A stretch of 64,000 nucleotides of DNA. Source: Foliamicus sp963666765. GTDB taxonomy: Bacteria; Pseudomonadota; Gammaproteobacteria; Steroidobacterales; Foliamicaceae. Made by a program: the position numbers and the translations under genes. Below, in pieces: positions 51,464 through 59,995 of this stretch. The DNA lies in contig OY762933.1 in assembly GCA_963666765.1 (NCBI GenBank), positions 2,170,001 through 2,234,000 of the forward strand, written 5' to 3'. The first letter of the stretch is position 1; each line of letters begins with the position of its first letter. The notes under the pieces were generated by a model that worked only from the letters and a program-made list of their open reading frames with translations, had not been told where the DNA came from and searched no databases.

Positions 51464-53443
51464 TTACAGGGAGAACTGCGCGCCCAAGTGTATGCTGCGG
51501 CCGGGCCCGCGGAAACCGTACACCTCCTCGAAGCGCGCATTGCCCAGATTCTCCGTGCGGATGTGCCAGCGAAGCCGCGGGGTGGCCTGCCAGGTTGCGG
51601 TAAGGCTTGCGAGCAGGAACGCGTCCAGCGACACCCGGCGCGACGGATTGGGCCAGGGCGGGTAGAAAATGTCCGGCTGCTCGCCGGTATAGGCCAGGTT
51701 CAGATTGATGCCGATGGCCGGGCCTGCCAGCTCGTAGTGGAGGTTCAGATTTCCGGAATGGCGCGGCCGGCGAAGTTCCTGAACAGTGTCCGCACCGGGT
51801 TCCGGCTCGCGGGAGCGTAGCCAGGTGTACGAGCCCGAAAGCGTCAGCTCTGCCGGCAGGTTCATGCGCGCCTGAACCTCAAGGCCGCGCCGGCGGCTGA
51901 CGCCGGGCCGGTTGCCGGCCGTGAATCCTCCCGTGGCCGAATCGAAGACGAATCCGTTGATTTCGTCCAGGAGTCGTTCGTTGAACCAGGTCATGCTTCC
52001 GGCAAAGCTCCCGCCGTCGCTGCCATAGCGCACGCCAAGCTCCCATCCTCGCGACGATTCGGGAAGCAGGTCGGGGTTGCCGATGAAGTTGGAAAAATAG
52101 CCGAAACGTTCCACGAACGTGGGATTCTTGGCGCCGATACCGTAAGCGGCGTGCACGGCGGCGCCGGAACCGAAGTGCTTGAGCGCGCTGATGCGCCAGG
52201 ACAGCGCATCGTCGAAGTCCCTGTTGCGGTCGTGTCGCAGCGCCGCCGCCGCCGCCCAGTCGCCGGGCGCGTCCAGGCGGAATTCCGCCAGAGCTTCGGT
52301 GGACCGCGTGCTCAGGTCCCGGTTCGGGTCGCCGAAAGGCGAGGCTGCGGCCCGCTGCAGGTAGTCCTCGCGCTCATGCCCCAGTCCGATCGTGATGGAG
52401 GGCGTCACGTTTCGTTCCCGGGTGTTCCATGACAGGAGGGGCAGGAGAAAGGTGGTCTGGTAGCTTAAGCGCAGCTTGTCTCCGCTGGTTTCGCCGATCT
52501 CCATCCCCGAAGCAAAGTTATGGTTTTCGGAGCCGGTATGGGAAATGCCGGCCTGGTGATTCCAGCGTCCCCCGAAGGTCGATGCGGAGCCCCGCAATCC
52601 CGCCACGGTATGCGTTCGCTCCGTTGAATTGTCCGAATCCGCCGGCACGCCCGTCAAAAACGAGGTCGCGTCGTGCTGACTCTCCGAATCGGAACGGCGG
52701 ACGACCAGGCGCAGCGATACCCGCTCCGAAGGATTGAAGCGGGCGACCAGGTGGCCGGTGTTGTTGCGGTAGCCGTCGGCCTCGTCGCCGGAACGGGAAA
52801 TATTCTGTCCGTCGCTGCTCAGGTGATCCAGCGAAACGCCGAGGCCCCAGCCGTCGCCTCCGGTGGAGGCGCTCAGTCCTCCCTTGCGCGTATTGAATTG
52901 CCCGGCCTCGACGGAAGTCTTCAGCGATTGACTGAATTTTTCCGGTGCGCTGATCAGGTTGATTGCGCCGGCAACCGCGTCGCTGCCCCACAGCGCGCTC
53001 AAGGGCCCGCGAACGATTTCGATGCGCCGCAGGTTTGCGGCCAGGAAATGCGAGAAGTCCAGTTCGCCACCCAGCGCCGGATCGCCGATTTCGATTCCGT
53101 CCATCAGAACGAGGGTGTGGTTGGCTTCCGATCCCCGCAGGCGCACCTGTGACAGTGATCCCAGCACGCCGCTTCGGCTGACCGCCATGCCGGGCGTTCC
53201 CCGCAGCAGCTCCTCCACGGTCAGCGCCTGCCGCCGGTCGAGATATTCCTCGTCCAGCACCGTAACCGAGGCGGCGGCCTGTTCGGCCGGCAGCGGCGTG
53301 CGCGACGCTGTGACCACGATGTTGTCCGTCAGCACTTCCGGGGAGTCTTCGGATTCACCCGGCGACTGGGCGTTGCCGGGTTCGGCAACAAGCGTAAGAA
53401 GCAGCGCGATCAGCAGGAGTTTGCGCCCTGGGACTGGGGGCAT
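51464..53443 (-). CDS. btuB: BtuB-like TonB-dependent cobalamin receptor
   Basis: The likely start is ATG 53443 (MPPVPGRKLLLIALLLTLVA), giving 659 residues with a signal peptide. The frame is open to 53584, but the extra codons fall in riboswitch leader and repeat sequence. A TonB box region (EVLTDNIVVTASRTP), plug domain (VTVLDEEYLDRRQALTVEELL ends at about residue 65), and a 22-strand barrel ending in a terminal aromatic-hydrophobic pattern (HLGAQFSL) are visible. The upstream cobalamin riboswitch and the downstream adenosyltransferase identify the ligand as a corrinoid. A dispersed repeat overlaps the start codon. Confidence 0.9.
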   Translation of the reverse strand: MPPVPGRKLLLIALLLTLVAEPGNAQSPGESEDSPEVLTDNIVVTASRTPLPAEQAAASVTVLDEEYLDRRQALTVEELLRGTPGMAVSRSGVLGSLSQVRLRGSEANHTLVLMDGIEIGDPALGGELDFSHFLAANLRRIEIVRGPLSALWGSDAVAGAINLISAPEKFSQSLKTSVEAGQFNTRKGGLSASTGGDGWGLGVSLDHLSSDGQNISRSGDEADGYRNNTGHLVARFNPSERVSLRLVVRRSDSESQHDATSFLTGVPADSDNSTERTHTVAGLRGSASTFGGRWNHQAGISHTGSENHNFASGMEIGETSGDKLRLSYQTTFLLPLLSWNTRERNVTPSITIGLGHEREDYLQRAAASPFGDPNRDLSTRSTEALAEFRLDAPGDWAAAAALRHDRNRDFDDALSWRISALKHFGSGAAVHAAYGIGAKNPTFVERFGYFSNFIGNPDLLPESSRGWELGVRYGSDGGSFAGSMTWFNERLLDEINGFVFDSATGGFTAGNRPGVSRRRGLEVQARMNLPAELTLSGSYTWLRSREPEPGADTVQELRRPRHSGNLNLHYELAGPAIGINLNLAYTGEQPDIFYPPWPNPSRRVSLDAFLLASLTATWQATPRLRWHIRTENLGNARFEEVYGFRGPGRSIHLGAQFSL

Positions 53444-53467
53444 TGCCCCAACGGCGTCCCGCCCTCG
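53428..53467. repeat. 40-base dispersed repeat overlapping the btuB start
   Basis: About 35 of 40 bases match 39506-39545. The ATG of the btuB-like gene (53443-53441) lies inside the GGGGGCATTGCCCC near-palindrome, so the repeat supplies the start codon and part of the translation-initiation region. Confidence 0.65.
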
Positions 53468-53669
53468 TCGAGGTCGGGGACGACTTCCCTCCCAGGGTCG
53501 TTTCCAATCCGAAATCTTTCTGATGGCGGCAAATGCGCGCGCCGCCGCGGATGTGATGTAGGCCATGGCAACCTCCCGTTCCATTTCTTGCCCGAGGCAG
53601 GAACGGGAGAGGGGGCGAAGGGAATTCCCTTGCGCCGCACGCGCCCGCCGCGCTGCCAGCGTCGTTCAT

Positions 53670-53880
53670 GCGAGCCGGTCTCCGGGCTTTCGAGCGGATT
53701 CCCGATCATTGCGGGACTCCACGCCGCTCGCCTTCCTGCCGTAGGACAGTGGCTGCCATCACGCTTATAACGCTGGCGTGAGCGGCGCTTGACTCGATTA
53801 CCGTTGCGGGGGCAGCGCCGGACTTGCACCGGCTTCCCGTACACTCGATGAATCACCATGCACTATACCACCGGAGTGTC
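53670..53880 (-). promoter_or_regulatory. Cobalamin riboswitch upstream of btuB
   Basis: On the minus strand the conserved core reads GGTGCAAGTCCGGCGCTGCC, then CCCGCAACGGTAA, followed downstream by the B12 box GCAGCCACTG and a closing GAAAGCCCGGAGACCGGC. This order is the hallmark of the adenosylcobalamin riboswitch class. It should repress expression of the receptor, and probably of the adenosyltransferase, when corrinoid is plentiful. The boundaries are approximate. Confidence 0.93.
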
Positions 53881-53926
53881 CGCGCCGGTCTGTATAGAAT
53901 GCGCCCGGATGTAGCGGGCAAATGCC

Positions 53927-54829
53927 GTGGCGCTTCCCCTGAACAATCCATCCAACTGGCCGGCCCTGCTGGTTCTCGCGCTGATACGCATGACGGCGGC
54001 GCTTCCCCACCGCCTGCGGCTGGCAATCGGCCGTGCGGCGGGCGGACTGGCCCTGCGGGTAATGAGGAAACGCCGGGCCATTGCCTTGCGCAATCTTCAG
54101 TTGTGTTTTCCCGAGTGGACGGATACGCAAAGGCGAGCGGCGCTGAAGGCGCATTTCGAGTCGCTGGGCATGGGGCTGGTGGAACTGGCCATGTCTGCCT
54201 GGTGTCCTGATCAACAGGTACGCGACCTTGTGGAGATCGAGGGCGCCGAGCATCTTGCCGACGCTGTCCGGCAAGGCCACGGTGCGATCGCGCTGAGCGG
54301 GCACTTCCCGGCGCTGGAATTTACCGCCCGCGCGCTGGATCTTCCTCCCCCGGGACTGGTGGCCGTCTATCGTCCGGGCGGCAATGCCGTATTCGCTTAT
54401 CTGGTCAATCGCGCCCGCCTGAGGCCCACCTCGGACACGCTGTCGAAGTACGACGTGCGCGGCATGGTGAAGGCCTTGCGATCCGGTGCAGTGCTCTGGT
54501 ACGCGGGCGACCAGATGACCGACGCCAAGTCCGCGGTGCTGGCGCCGTTCTTCGGAGAACCGGCCATGACCGGCACCGCGCTGGGGCGCCTGACGCGGAT
54601 CAGCGGCGCTCCCGTCGTGCCCTGGTTTACCCGCCGACTCGAGGACGGAAGGTACCGCGTGGAACTGCTCCCTGCACTGGAAAATTTCCCCGGAGAATCA
54701 CCACAGGACGATGCCGAGCGCCTGAACGCATTGATCGAGCGGCACGTTCGCAAGGCGCCCGAGCAATACTATTGGATACACCGGCGTTTCAAGCGCCGCC
54801 CGTCGCCGCTGACCGACCCGTACGATTAA
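53927..54829 (+). CDS. LpxL/HtrB-family lipid A acyltransferase
   Basis: A 300-residue lysophospholipid/lipid A acyltransferase. The catalytic HX4E-type motif is seen in LSGHFPALEF (His and Glu). An N-terminal membrane segment and the ALRNLQLCFPEW stretch are typical. It adds secondary acyl chains to lipid A precursors at the inner membrane. It is divergent from the riboswitch region and lies beside kdkA and a heptosyltransferase gene, so this is an LPS core/lipid A locus. Its stop shares TTAA with the stop of the convergent kdkA gene. Confidence 0.88.
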   Translation: MALPLNNPSNWPALLVLALIRMTAALPHRLRLAIGRAAGGLALRVMRKRRAIALRNLQLCFPEWTDTQRRAALKAHFESLGMGLVELAMSAWCPDQQVRDLVEIEGAEHLADAVRQGHGAIALSGHFPALEFTARALDLPPPGLVAVYRPGGNAVFAYLVNRARLRPTSDTLSKYDVRGMVKALRSGAVLWYAGDQMTDAKSAVLAPFFGEPAMTGTALGRLTRISGAPVVPWFTRRLEDGRYRVELLPALENFPGESPQDDAERLNALIERHVRKAPEQYYWIHRRFKRRPSPLTDPYD

Positions 54830-55548
54830 GAGGGCGTCCCGCCCTCTTTTCCCGCAAGGCTGAGATCGTGCCGTTCGCGCAGGACCTCAAAAGCTGCCTT
54901 GTCATACAGCCCCAGTTTCCGCAGCGACCGCTTGAGGCGCTGCAGCCGGGAATTGGCCCAGCCCCCGGGTCTGCGGAGGCGGGCCCGGTCGAAATCGACC
55001 AGCCAGACGCCGCCGTGGCGGCCGGACAGGATGTTGTTTGCGTTCAGGTCGGCGTGACAGATTCCGGCGCGATGAAAACGGGCTACGACGGTCCCCACTT
55101 TCCCCATGATTTCGCGCGGATCACGCTCCTCGCGCAAGGCGCTCGCCAGCGTCCGGGCCCCGTCGATCCACTCCGTGATGAGATCGGCCGAGTAGGTCGG
55201 GCCGCTGCGCCTGTAATGGGCGGCAATCGGTCGAGGCACCGGCAGCCCGGCCCGGCGCATGCCCGCAAGCAATCGGAATTCCGCGAACGAGCGAATGCGC
55301 CGGTGTCCCAGGAACAGGTAGCGGTCAATGCTGAACAGAGCAGCCTTCCCGCCCCGCAGGTAATGACGCAAGAACCACTTGCCGGCCTCGCCGATGCGCC
55401 CGCCGGCGCCGCGTCCTCCCGCGACGGCCGTCCATTGCTGCCGTTGAAGCCAATAGCCGTGCTCAAACCATCCGGGAGGCACCGTCGGCGCGATCTGCGC
55501 ATCGTGTAGGATGCAGTCCTTCCCCTCTGTCCGTATTTCTTCAAGCAT
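54826..55548 (-). CDS. kdkA: 3-deoxy-D-manno-octulosonic acid kinase KdkA
   Basis: About 240 residues from ATG 55548 (ATG 55593 also in frame). It belongs to the RIO/Kdo-kinase group: LRHYLRGGKAALF, DRYLFLGHRRIRSFAEF, catalytic HADLNANNIL and metal-binding WLVDFDRAR. It phosphorylates Kdo of the LPS inner core in organisms that carry a single Kdo. The last codons (GGTPS) coincide with a terminator hairpin that serves the convergent lpxL-like gene. The start codon overlaps that of the divergent heptosyltransferase. Confidence 0.9.
   Translation of the reverse strand: MLEEIRTEGKDCILHDAQIAPTVPPGWFEHGYWLQRQQWTAVAGGRGAGGRIGEAGKWFLRHYLRGGKAALFSIDRYLFLGHRRIRSFAEFRLLAGMRRAGLPVPRPIAAHYRRSGPTYSADLITEWIDGARTLASALREERDPREIMGKVGTVVARFHRAGICHADLNANNILSGRHGGVWLVDFDRARLRRPGGWANSRLQRLKRSLRKLGLYDKAAFEVLRERHDLSLAGKEGGTPS
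54830..54850 (+). terminator. Intrinsic terminator of the lpxL-like gene
   Basis: GAGGGCG, loop TCC, CGCCCTC, then TTTT. It starts one base after the stop codon. It lies inside the final codons of the convergent kdkA gene. Confidence 0.75.
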
Positions 55549-56608
55549 GTCGAGCCCGCCGCGCAGCCTGTGCGTGATCCGCTTGTCCGCCATCGGGGAT
55601 TGCTGTCACGCGCTGCCTGTCGTGCAGGCTATCCGAAGCGCCTGGCCGGAGACCCGCATTACCTGGATTATCGGGCAAACCGAGTACGCCTTGCTGCAAG
55701 GACTTGCCGGCGTCGATTTCGTGGTGCTGGACAAGCGGGCCGGGCGCCGGGGCATGCGCGAGTTGAAAAAGAAACTCAAGAGGCGCCGCTTTGAGCTGCT
55801 GCTGCAGATGCAGGATTCCCTGCGGGCCAGCCGGGTTGCGCTGATGACGGGCTGCCGGCGTCGTGTGGGTTTCGACCGGCGCCGGGCGCGGGATTTTCAA
55901 TGGCTGTTCACCACCGAGCGCATCGACCACCGGCCCGGGCAGCACGTGATGGAAGCGCTGTTCGGATTTGCCGAACACCTCGGGATCCAGCGCCCGGCGC
56001 AGCCGCACTGGGACTTCCCGCTGGGCGCCGCCGATGTGCGGGCGGCAGCGAAGATGGCGCCCGAACGGCCGTTTTGCCTCATGAGTCCGCTGAGCAGCCA
56101 GCGCCGGGGCGCATTTCGCAACTGGCCCGCGAGGCGCTACGCGAGCGTCGCCAGGCATGTCGTGGAGCAACTCGGCGGCGAGGTCGTGCTGACCGGATCG
56201 GGAAGCCCCCTGGAGCAGGACTACTCTGCGGTGATCGCCGCTCAGCCGAGGGTTATCGATCTGAACGGGCGCACGACGCTGAAGCAGCTCGCGGGACTGA
56301 TCCGGCTCGCCAGGATCGTCGTCTGCCCGGATTCCGGACCCGCTCACATCGGCGCGGCGCTGGGAGCGCGGGTGGTGGGCCTGTATGCGGCTTCCAACCC
56401 GGACCGCTCGGGGCCCTGGGGGAACCTGGAATTCACGGTGAATCGCTACCCGCAGGCAGCGCGGAAATCGCTGGGCAAACGGGTCGATGAGCTGCCCTTC
56501 GGGCGCCGGCTGCGCGCCGGCGACGTAATGAAGGAAATCGCCGCCGCCGATGTGATCGAAATGGTGGAGCGTGCCTGGGCGCTGCCGGGCCCAAATCTTG
56601 CGGGCTAG
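55547..56608 (+). CDS. LPS heptosyltransferase (glycosyltransferase family 9)
   Basis: About 353 residues from ATG 55547 (ATG 55511 is an in-frame alternative). The N terminus VIRLSAIGDCCHALPVVQAIR is typical of WaaC/WaaF/WaaQ. The C-terminal sugar-nucleotide region has VVCPDSGPAHIGAALGARVVGLY. It adds L-glycero-D-manno-heptose to the Kdo or heptose of LPS inner core. It is not possible to tell heptosyltransferase I from II by eye. Head to head with kdkA. Confidence 0.9.
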   Translation: MSSPPRSLCVIRLSAIGDCCHALPVVQAIRSAWPETRITWIIGQTEYALLQGLAGVDFVVLDKRAGRRGMRELKKKLKRRRFELLLQMQDSLRASRVALMTGCRRRVGFDRRRARDFQWLFTTERIDHRPGQHVMEALFGFAEHLGIQRPAQPHWDFPLGAADVRAAAKMAPERPFCLMSPLSSQRRGAFRNWPARRYASVARHVVEQLGGEVVLTGSGSPLEQDYSAVIAAQPRVIDLNGRTTLKQLAGLIRLARIVVCPDSGPAHIGAALGARVVGLYAASNPDRSGPWGNLEFTVNRYPQAARKSLGKRVDELPFGRRLRAGDVMKEIAAADVIEMVERAWALPGPNLAG

Positions 56609-56628
56609 TGTCGTGACACGACACTAGC
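56604..56628. terminator. 25-base palindrome spanning two convergent stop codons
   Basis: GCTAGTGTCGTG and CACGACACTAGC pair around a single central A. The TAG of the heptosyltransferase gene (56606-56608) and the TAG of the leftward Zn-finger gene (56626-56624) both lie within it. It could be a shared bidirectional terminator or a protein-binding site; no T run flanks it. Confidence 0.6.
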
Positions 56629-56845
56629 CGTTATTGTGCTGGTCCCCCGAGGCCAGTGAGAACACGGCCCCGCAATAGGGGCAGGTGGCGTCGCCCCCGG
56701 GCTTGAGCGGCAGGTAAACGCGGGGGTGGGAGTTCCAGCGAACAGTCCAGGGCAGCGGGCAGGAAACGGGCAGGTTCTTCTCCGAAACGACATAGCGCCG
56801 CTCCATGTTTGAAGTCAGTTTCGGTCCGCTACTGTTATGAGCCAT
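56624..56845 (-). CDS. Small zinc-finger domain protein
   Basis: A 73-residue protein starting at ATG 56845. The conserved C-terminal domain has CPLPWTVRWNSHPRVYLPL and a CPYCG motif, giving Cys/His ligands as in the NDUFS6/COG4391 zinc-finger family. The longer frame to 57151 is a shadow of glnE. The function in bacteria is unclear. It follows glnE at a 64-base gap and is convergent with the heptosyltransferase gene. Confidence 0.85.
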   Translation of the reverse strand: MAHNSSGPKLTSNMERRYVVSEKNLPVSCPLPWTVRWNSHPRVYLPLKPGGDATCPYCGAVFSLASGDQHNNG

Positions 56846-56909
56846 CGTGGAAGTATATGTCGATCCCCGGGGAACGGGCGCGTCTTCGGCGGCGGCCTGC
56901 TGCCGATGG

Positions 56910-59783
56910 CTACGCGCCCAGATAGCGTTGCCACAAGCCGGAGACTGTTTCCACGCGCCCGGCGACTTCCTCGGCGGGCGCATGCGGCGGCCGTTCGGCC
57001 AGGGAGCGATGATGCAGGATCTCCCGGTATTCGAGGTAACAGCGCTTGAGGACGTCGGCGTCTTTCGGGGCCAGCACCTCGTGGCTGGCAAGGGCCTCCA
57101 GTTGCCGCACGTTGTCCGGCCAGGCTGCGAGGTCGGTGTGTTCGTGCGCATGGTTCAGTACCAGGTACTGCACGATGAACTCGATATCCTGCAACCCTCC
57201 CCGGGCATGCTTGATGTCGAAGCGTCCCTTGCCCACACTGGGCGCTTCGGCCAGCATCCGCTGCCGCATTTCGGTTACCTGGTCACGCAGGTCGTTCCGC
57301 CGGACCGATTCGCGCAGAACGCTCATGCGCAGCTTCTCGAAGGAGTCGCGCACGTGGGCTGAGCCGGCGATGGCCCGGCTCCTGAGCAGCGCCTGGTGCT
57401 CCCAGGTCCAGGCGGATTCGCGTTGGTACTTTTCGAGGGCCTGCAGCGAGGACACCAGCATGCCCGAGCGCCCGCTCGGACGAAGGCGCGTGTCCACCTC
57501 GTACATTCTTCCGGTGATGCTCCGGGTCGTGAGAACCGAAATCACCCGCCGCGCCACGCGGAAGAAAAAGTCCGAATTGGCTATGCTCGTGCGCCCATCG
57601 GTCACCTGGTCTTCGCCCTGCGCGTCGTAAACGAACACCAGGTCCAGGTCCGAGCCGTAACCCATTTCCAGTCCCGCCAGCTTTCCGTAGGCGATTACGG
57701 CGAATCCGGCCTCCCTGCGTTCGCCGTCGACGGTGTAGCCTGGCGATCCGTACTGCTCGGCGAGTTCTTCCCAGACGTGCTCCAGCGACCGGTCGATCAC
57801 CAGCTCGGCAATACCGGTCAGCAGATCGCTTACACGCATCAGCGGGAGGCCGCCGGCCAGGTCCAGTACGCCCACGCGAAAAGCCGCCGCCTGCTTGAAT
57901 TCGTTGATCGCGGCAAGCCGCAATTCCTCCGACTCGTTGGCGGTCCGCACCAGTCGGAAGTCCAGTTCCTCCTCGAGCTGATCGAGGTCCATTACCTGCC
58001 GTGTAATTCGGGAATCGAGCAGCTCGTCCGCCAGCGCCGGAACGGAGCACAGCTGCTTGGCCAGCGTTTCGCCCAGGCCGCATACATGCACCAGGCGGTT
58101 TCGGGCCGGGCCGTTCTCGTACAACAGCGCGAGATAGGCGGAGCGCCTGGCGATGGATGCGACGACCTTCAGGGTCCGGGACAGCGTGAGTCCGGGTTCC
58201 GGCTCCTTTGCCGCCGCCTCGATCAGCCGGGGAATGAGCATGTCCAGGCGTTTCCGACCGGTCTGGTCCATGCGTGCGTAGTCGGAAGCCTGGCGGACCG
58301 TCTGCATGGAATCCAGCGCAACCTGGGGATCGGAAAATCCGTAGGCCGTGAGGACCTCGGCGGCGTTTTCGGTATCTCCCGCCCACAGGGCCGCAAGGTC
58401 CCCGGGAGGACCGGCCTCAGCCTCGGGCAGTTCGTCCTGGCGAAAGACGATGGTCGAGAAGTGCCTCGCTACGGCCTCGCGGTGTGATTCGGTCGTGTCC
58501 GCCAGACTGTCCCAATCGGAGTGGCCCATGGCGCAAGCGAGGCGGGTGCGGCCCTCTTCGTCGTCCGGCAGTGTTTGAGTCTGGCGATCGTCCATGCCCT
58601 GCAGCCGGTTCTCCAGCCGGCGCAGAAAGCAGTAGGCGCGGTCGAGTTCGCCGGACGTGCCGGGCCCGAGAAAGCCGCGCTCGCCCAGTCGCGCGAGCAT
58701 TTCGCGCAGGCTGCGGCCGCGCAGGTCCGGGTTGGCGCCGCCCCGCACCAGTTGCATCGATTGCGTAATGAACTCGATTTCCCGGATTCCGCCGCTGCCC
58801 AGCTTGATGTCGTTGACTTTGTCCTTGCGCAGCGCCTCGCGTTCGATCTTGCCCTTCATGTCCCGCAGCGACTCGAACACGCTGTAGTCCAGGTAGCGGC
58901 GGTAGACGAACGGCCGCATGACTTCCTCGTACAGCGCCTGGCTCATCTCGCAGGGGTTGATCACGCGCGCCTTCACCCAGGCGTATCGCTCCCAGTCACG
59001 GGCCGAGCGGGCCAGGTAGTTCTCAAGCGATGTGGTCTTTATGACCAGCGGACCGCTGTTGCCGAAAGGACGCAAGCGTGTGTCCACCCGGTACACGAAG
59101 GAGTCCACCGTGCGCTGGTTGAGCACCCGGATCAATTGCTGGCAGACCAGCGTGTGGAATCGCACGGCGTCAACTTGGACGGCGCCGTCGGTTCTTCCGT
59201 CCTCGGAATAGATGAAGATGAGGTCGATATCGGAGGAGAAATTGAGTTCGCCGCCGCCCAGCTTGCCCATGCCGATCACGGCCATTTCGCTGGGCTCGCC
59301 TTCTGTGGTGAGTGGCAGGCCGTGCCGGGCGGCCACGTTGCCACGGGCGAAATCCAGCGCGGAAAGAATACAGGCTTCGGCCAGTCCGGTCAGTTCCGTC
59401 AGGCTTTCCTCCACGCCGGCGTGGCCGTTCAGGTCGCGCCACAGGATACGGCACATCTCACGGTGCCGAAACCATCGAAGTTCGCGCATGAACGAGGGTT
59501 CCTGACGGCACTCATCCAGGGCCTCGCCGGCCAGTTGCGCGAGTTCGCCCTCCTGAAGCGGGCGGGCGAGCCGGTCTCCGGTCAGCAGGTCCCTGAGTAT
59601 TTCCGGCCTGCGGGAAAAGCTTCGAGCCGCGAAGGGCGAACAGGACAAGACTCTGTTGAGCGGCGTGAGCAGTTCGTTCTGCTCGAGCAGGGGAGCAAGT
59701 GCCTCGTCTTCCCGCAACCCGGCCAGCGCCTTGTCGGCGCTTTCGCGCAGCGGTTCGGCGATTGAAGGGTGGGCGGCGTTCAA
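56910..59783 (-). CDS. glnE: Bifunctional glutamine synthetase adenylyltransferase/deadenylase GlnE
   Basis: A 957-residue enzyme with two nucleotidyltransferase halves. The N-terminal half has GMGKLGGGELNFSSDIDL (Asp185, Asp187) and VDTRLRPFG. The C-terminal half has AYGKLAGLEMGYGSDLDLVF and again VDTRLRPSG. It removes and adds AMP on glutamine synthetase in response to PII. Both active sites look intact, in contrast with the degenerate GlnE-like domain fused to the hydroxylase at 26686. Length agrees with E. coli GlnE (946). Confidence 0.95.
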   Translation of the reverse strand: MNAAHPSIAEPLRESADKALAGLREDEALAPLLEQNELLTPLNRVLSCSPFAARSFSRRPEILRDLLTGDRLARPLQEGELAQLAGEALDECRQEPSFMRELRWFRHREMCRILWRDLNGHAGVEESLTELTGLAEACILSALDFARGNVAARHGLPLTTEGEPSEMAVIGMGKLGGGELNFSSDIDLIFIYSEDGRTDGAVQVDAVRFHTLVCQQLIRVLNQRTVDSFVYRVDTRLRPFGNSGPLVIKTTSLENYLARSARDWERYAWVKARVINPCEMSQALYEEVMRPFVYRRYLDYSVFESLRDMKGKIEREALRKDKVNDIKLGSGGIREIEFITQSMQLVRGGANPDLRGRSLREMLARLGERGFLGPGTSGELDRAYCFLRRLENRLQGMDDRQTQTLPDDEEGRTRLACAMGHSDWDSLADTTESHREAVARHFSTIVFRQDELPEAEAGPPGDLAALWAGDTENAAEVLTAYGFSDPQVALDSMQTVRQASDYARMDQTGRKRLDMLIPRLIEAAAKEPEPGLTLSRTLKVVASIARRSAYLALLYENGPARNRLVHVCGLGETLAKQLCSVPALADELLDSRITRQVMDLDQLEEELDFRLVRTANESEELRLAAINEFKQAAAFRVGVLDLAGGLPLMRVSDLLTGIAELVIDRSLEHVWEELAEQYGSPGYTVDGERREAGFAVIAYGKLAGLEMGYGSDLDLVFVYDAQGEDQVTDGRTSIANSDFFFRVARRVISVLTTRSITGRMYEVDTRLRPSGRSGMLVSSLQALEKYQRESAWTWEHQALLRSRAIAGSAHVRDSFEKLRMSVLRESVRRNDLRDQVTEMRQRMLAEAPSVGKGRFDIKHARGGLQDIEFIVQYLVLNHAHEHTDLAAWPDNVRQLEALASHEVLAPKDADVLKRCYLEYREILHHRSLAERPPHAPAEEVAGRVETVSGLWQRYLGA

Positions 59784-59861
59784 GTCGGGTGGTGGCTGGT
59801 GCTCGGAGGCGGCAAAGATTACATCACGGGGGACTCGGAGCGAAGGCGCCGCGCCTTTGTT

Positions 59862-59881
59862 GAGGGCGGGACGCCCTCTTT
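59862..59881 (+). terminator. Hairpin of the GAGGGCG family upstream of glnE
   Basis: GAGGGCG, loop GGA, CGCCCTC, then TTT. A partial second copy follows at about 59884. It lies in the 212-base gap between groEL and glnE, with a further small AAGGCGC/GCGCCTT hairpin at 59843-59857. The T run faces right, so the role for the leftward genes is unclear. Confidence 0.5.
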
Positions 59882-59904
59882 CCCAGGCGGGACGCCCTCA
59901 TGCC

Positions 59905-59938
59905 AAGGCCCCGCCTCTCGTCGGAAAGGCGGGGCCTT
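59905..59938 (-). terminator. Strong stem-loop downstream of groEL
   Basis: A 12-base perfect stem (AAGGCCCCGCCT with AGGCGGGGCCTT) and a ten-base loop lie 57 bases after the groEL stop. It is the probable groESL terminator, although no long T run follows in the leftward direction. Confidence 0.65.
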
Positions 59939-59995
59939 GTGCGCCTCGACCTGCGCCGCCGCCGGACTTCGGCGGGCGGCGCAGAGAAGCAGTAC

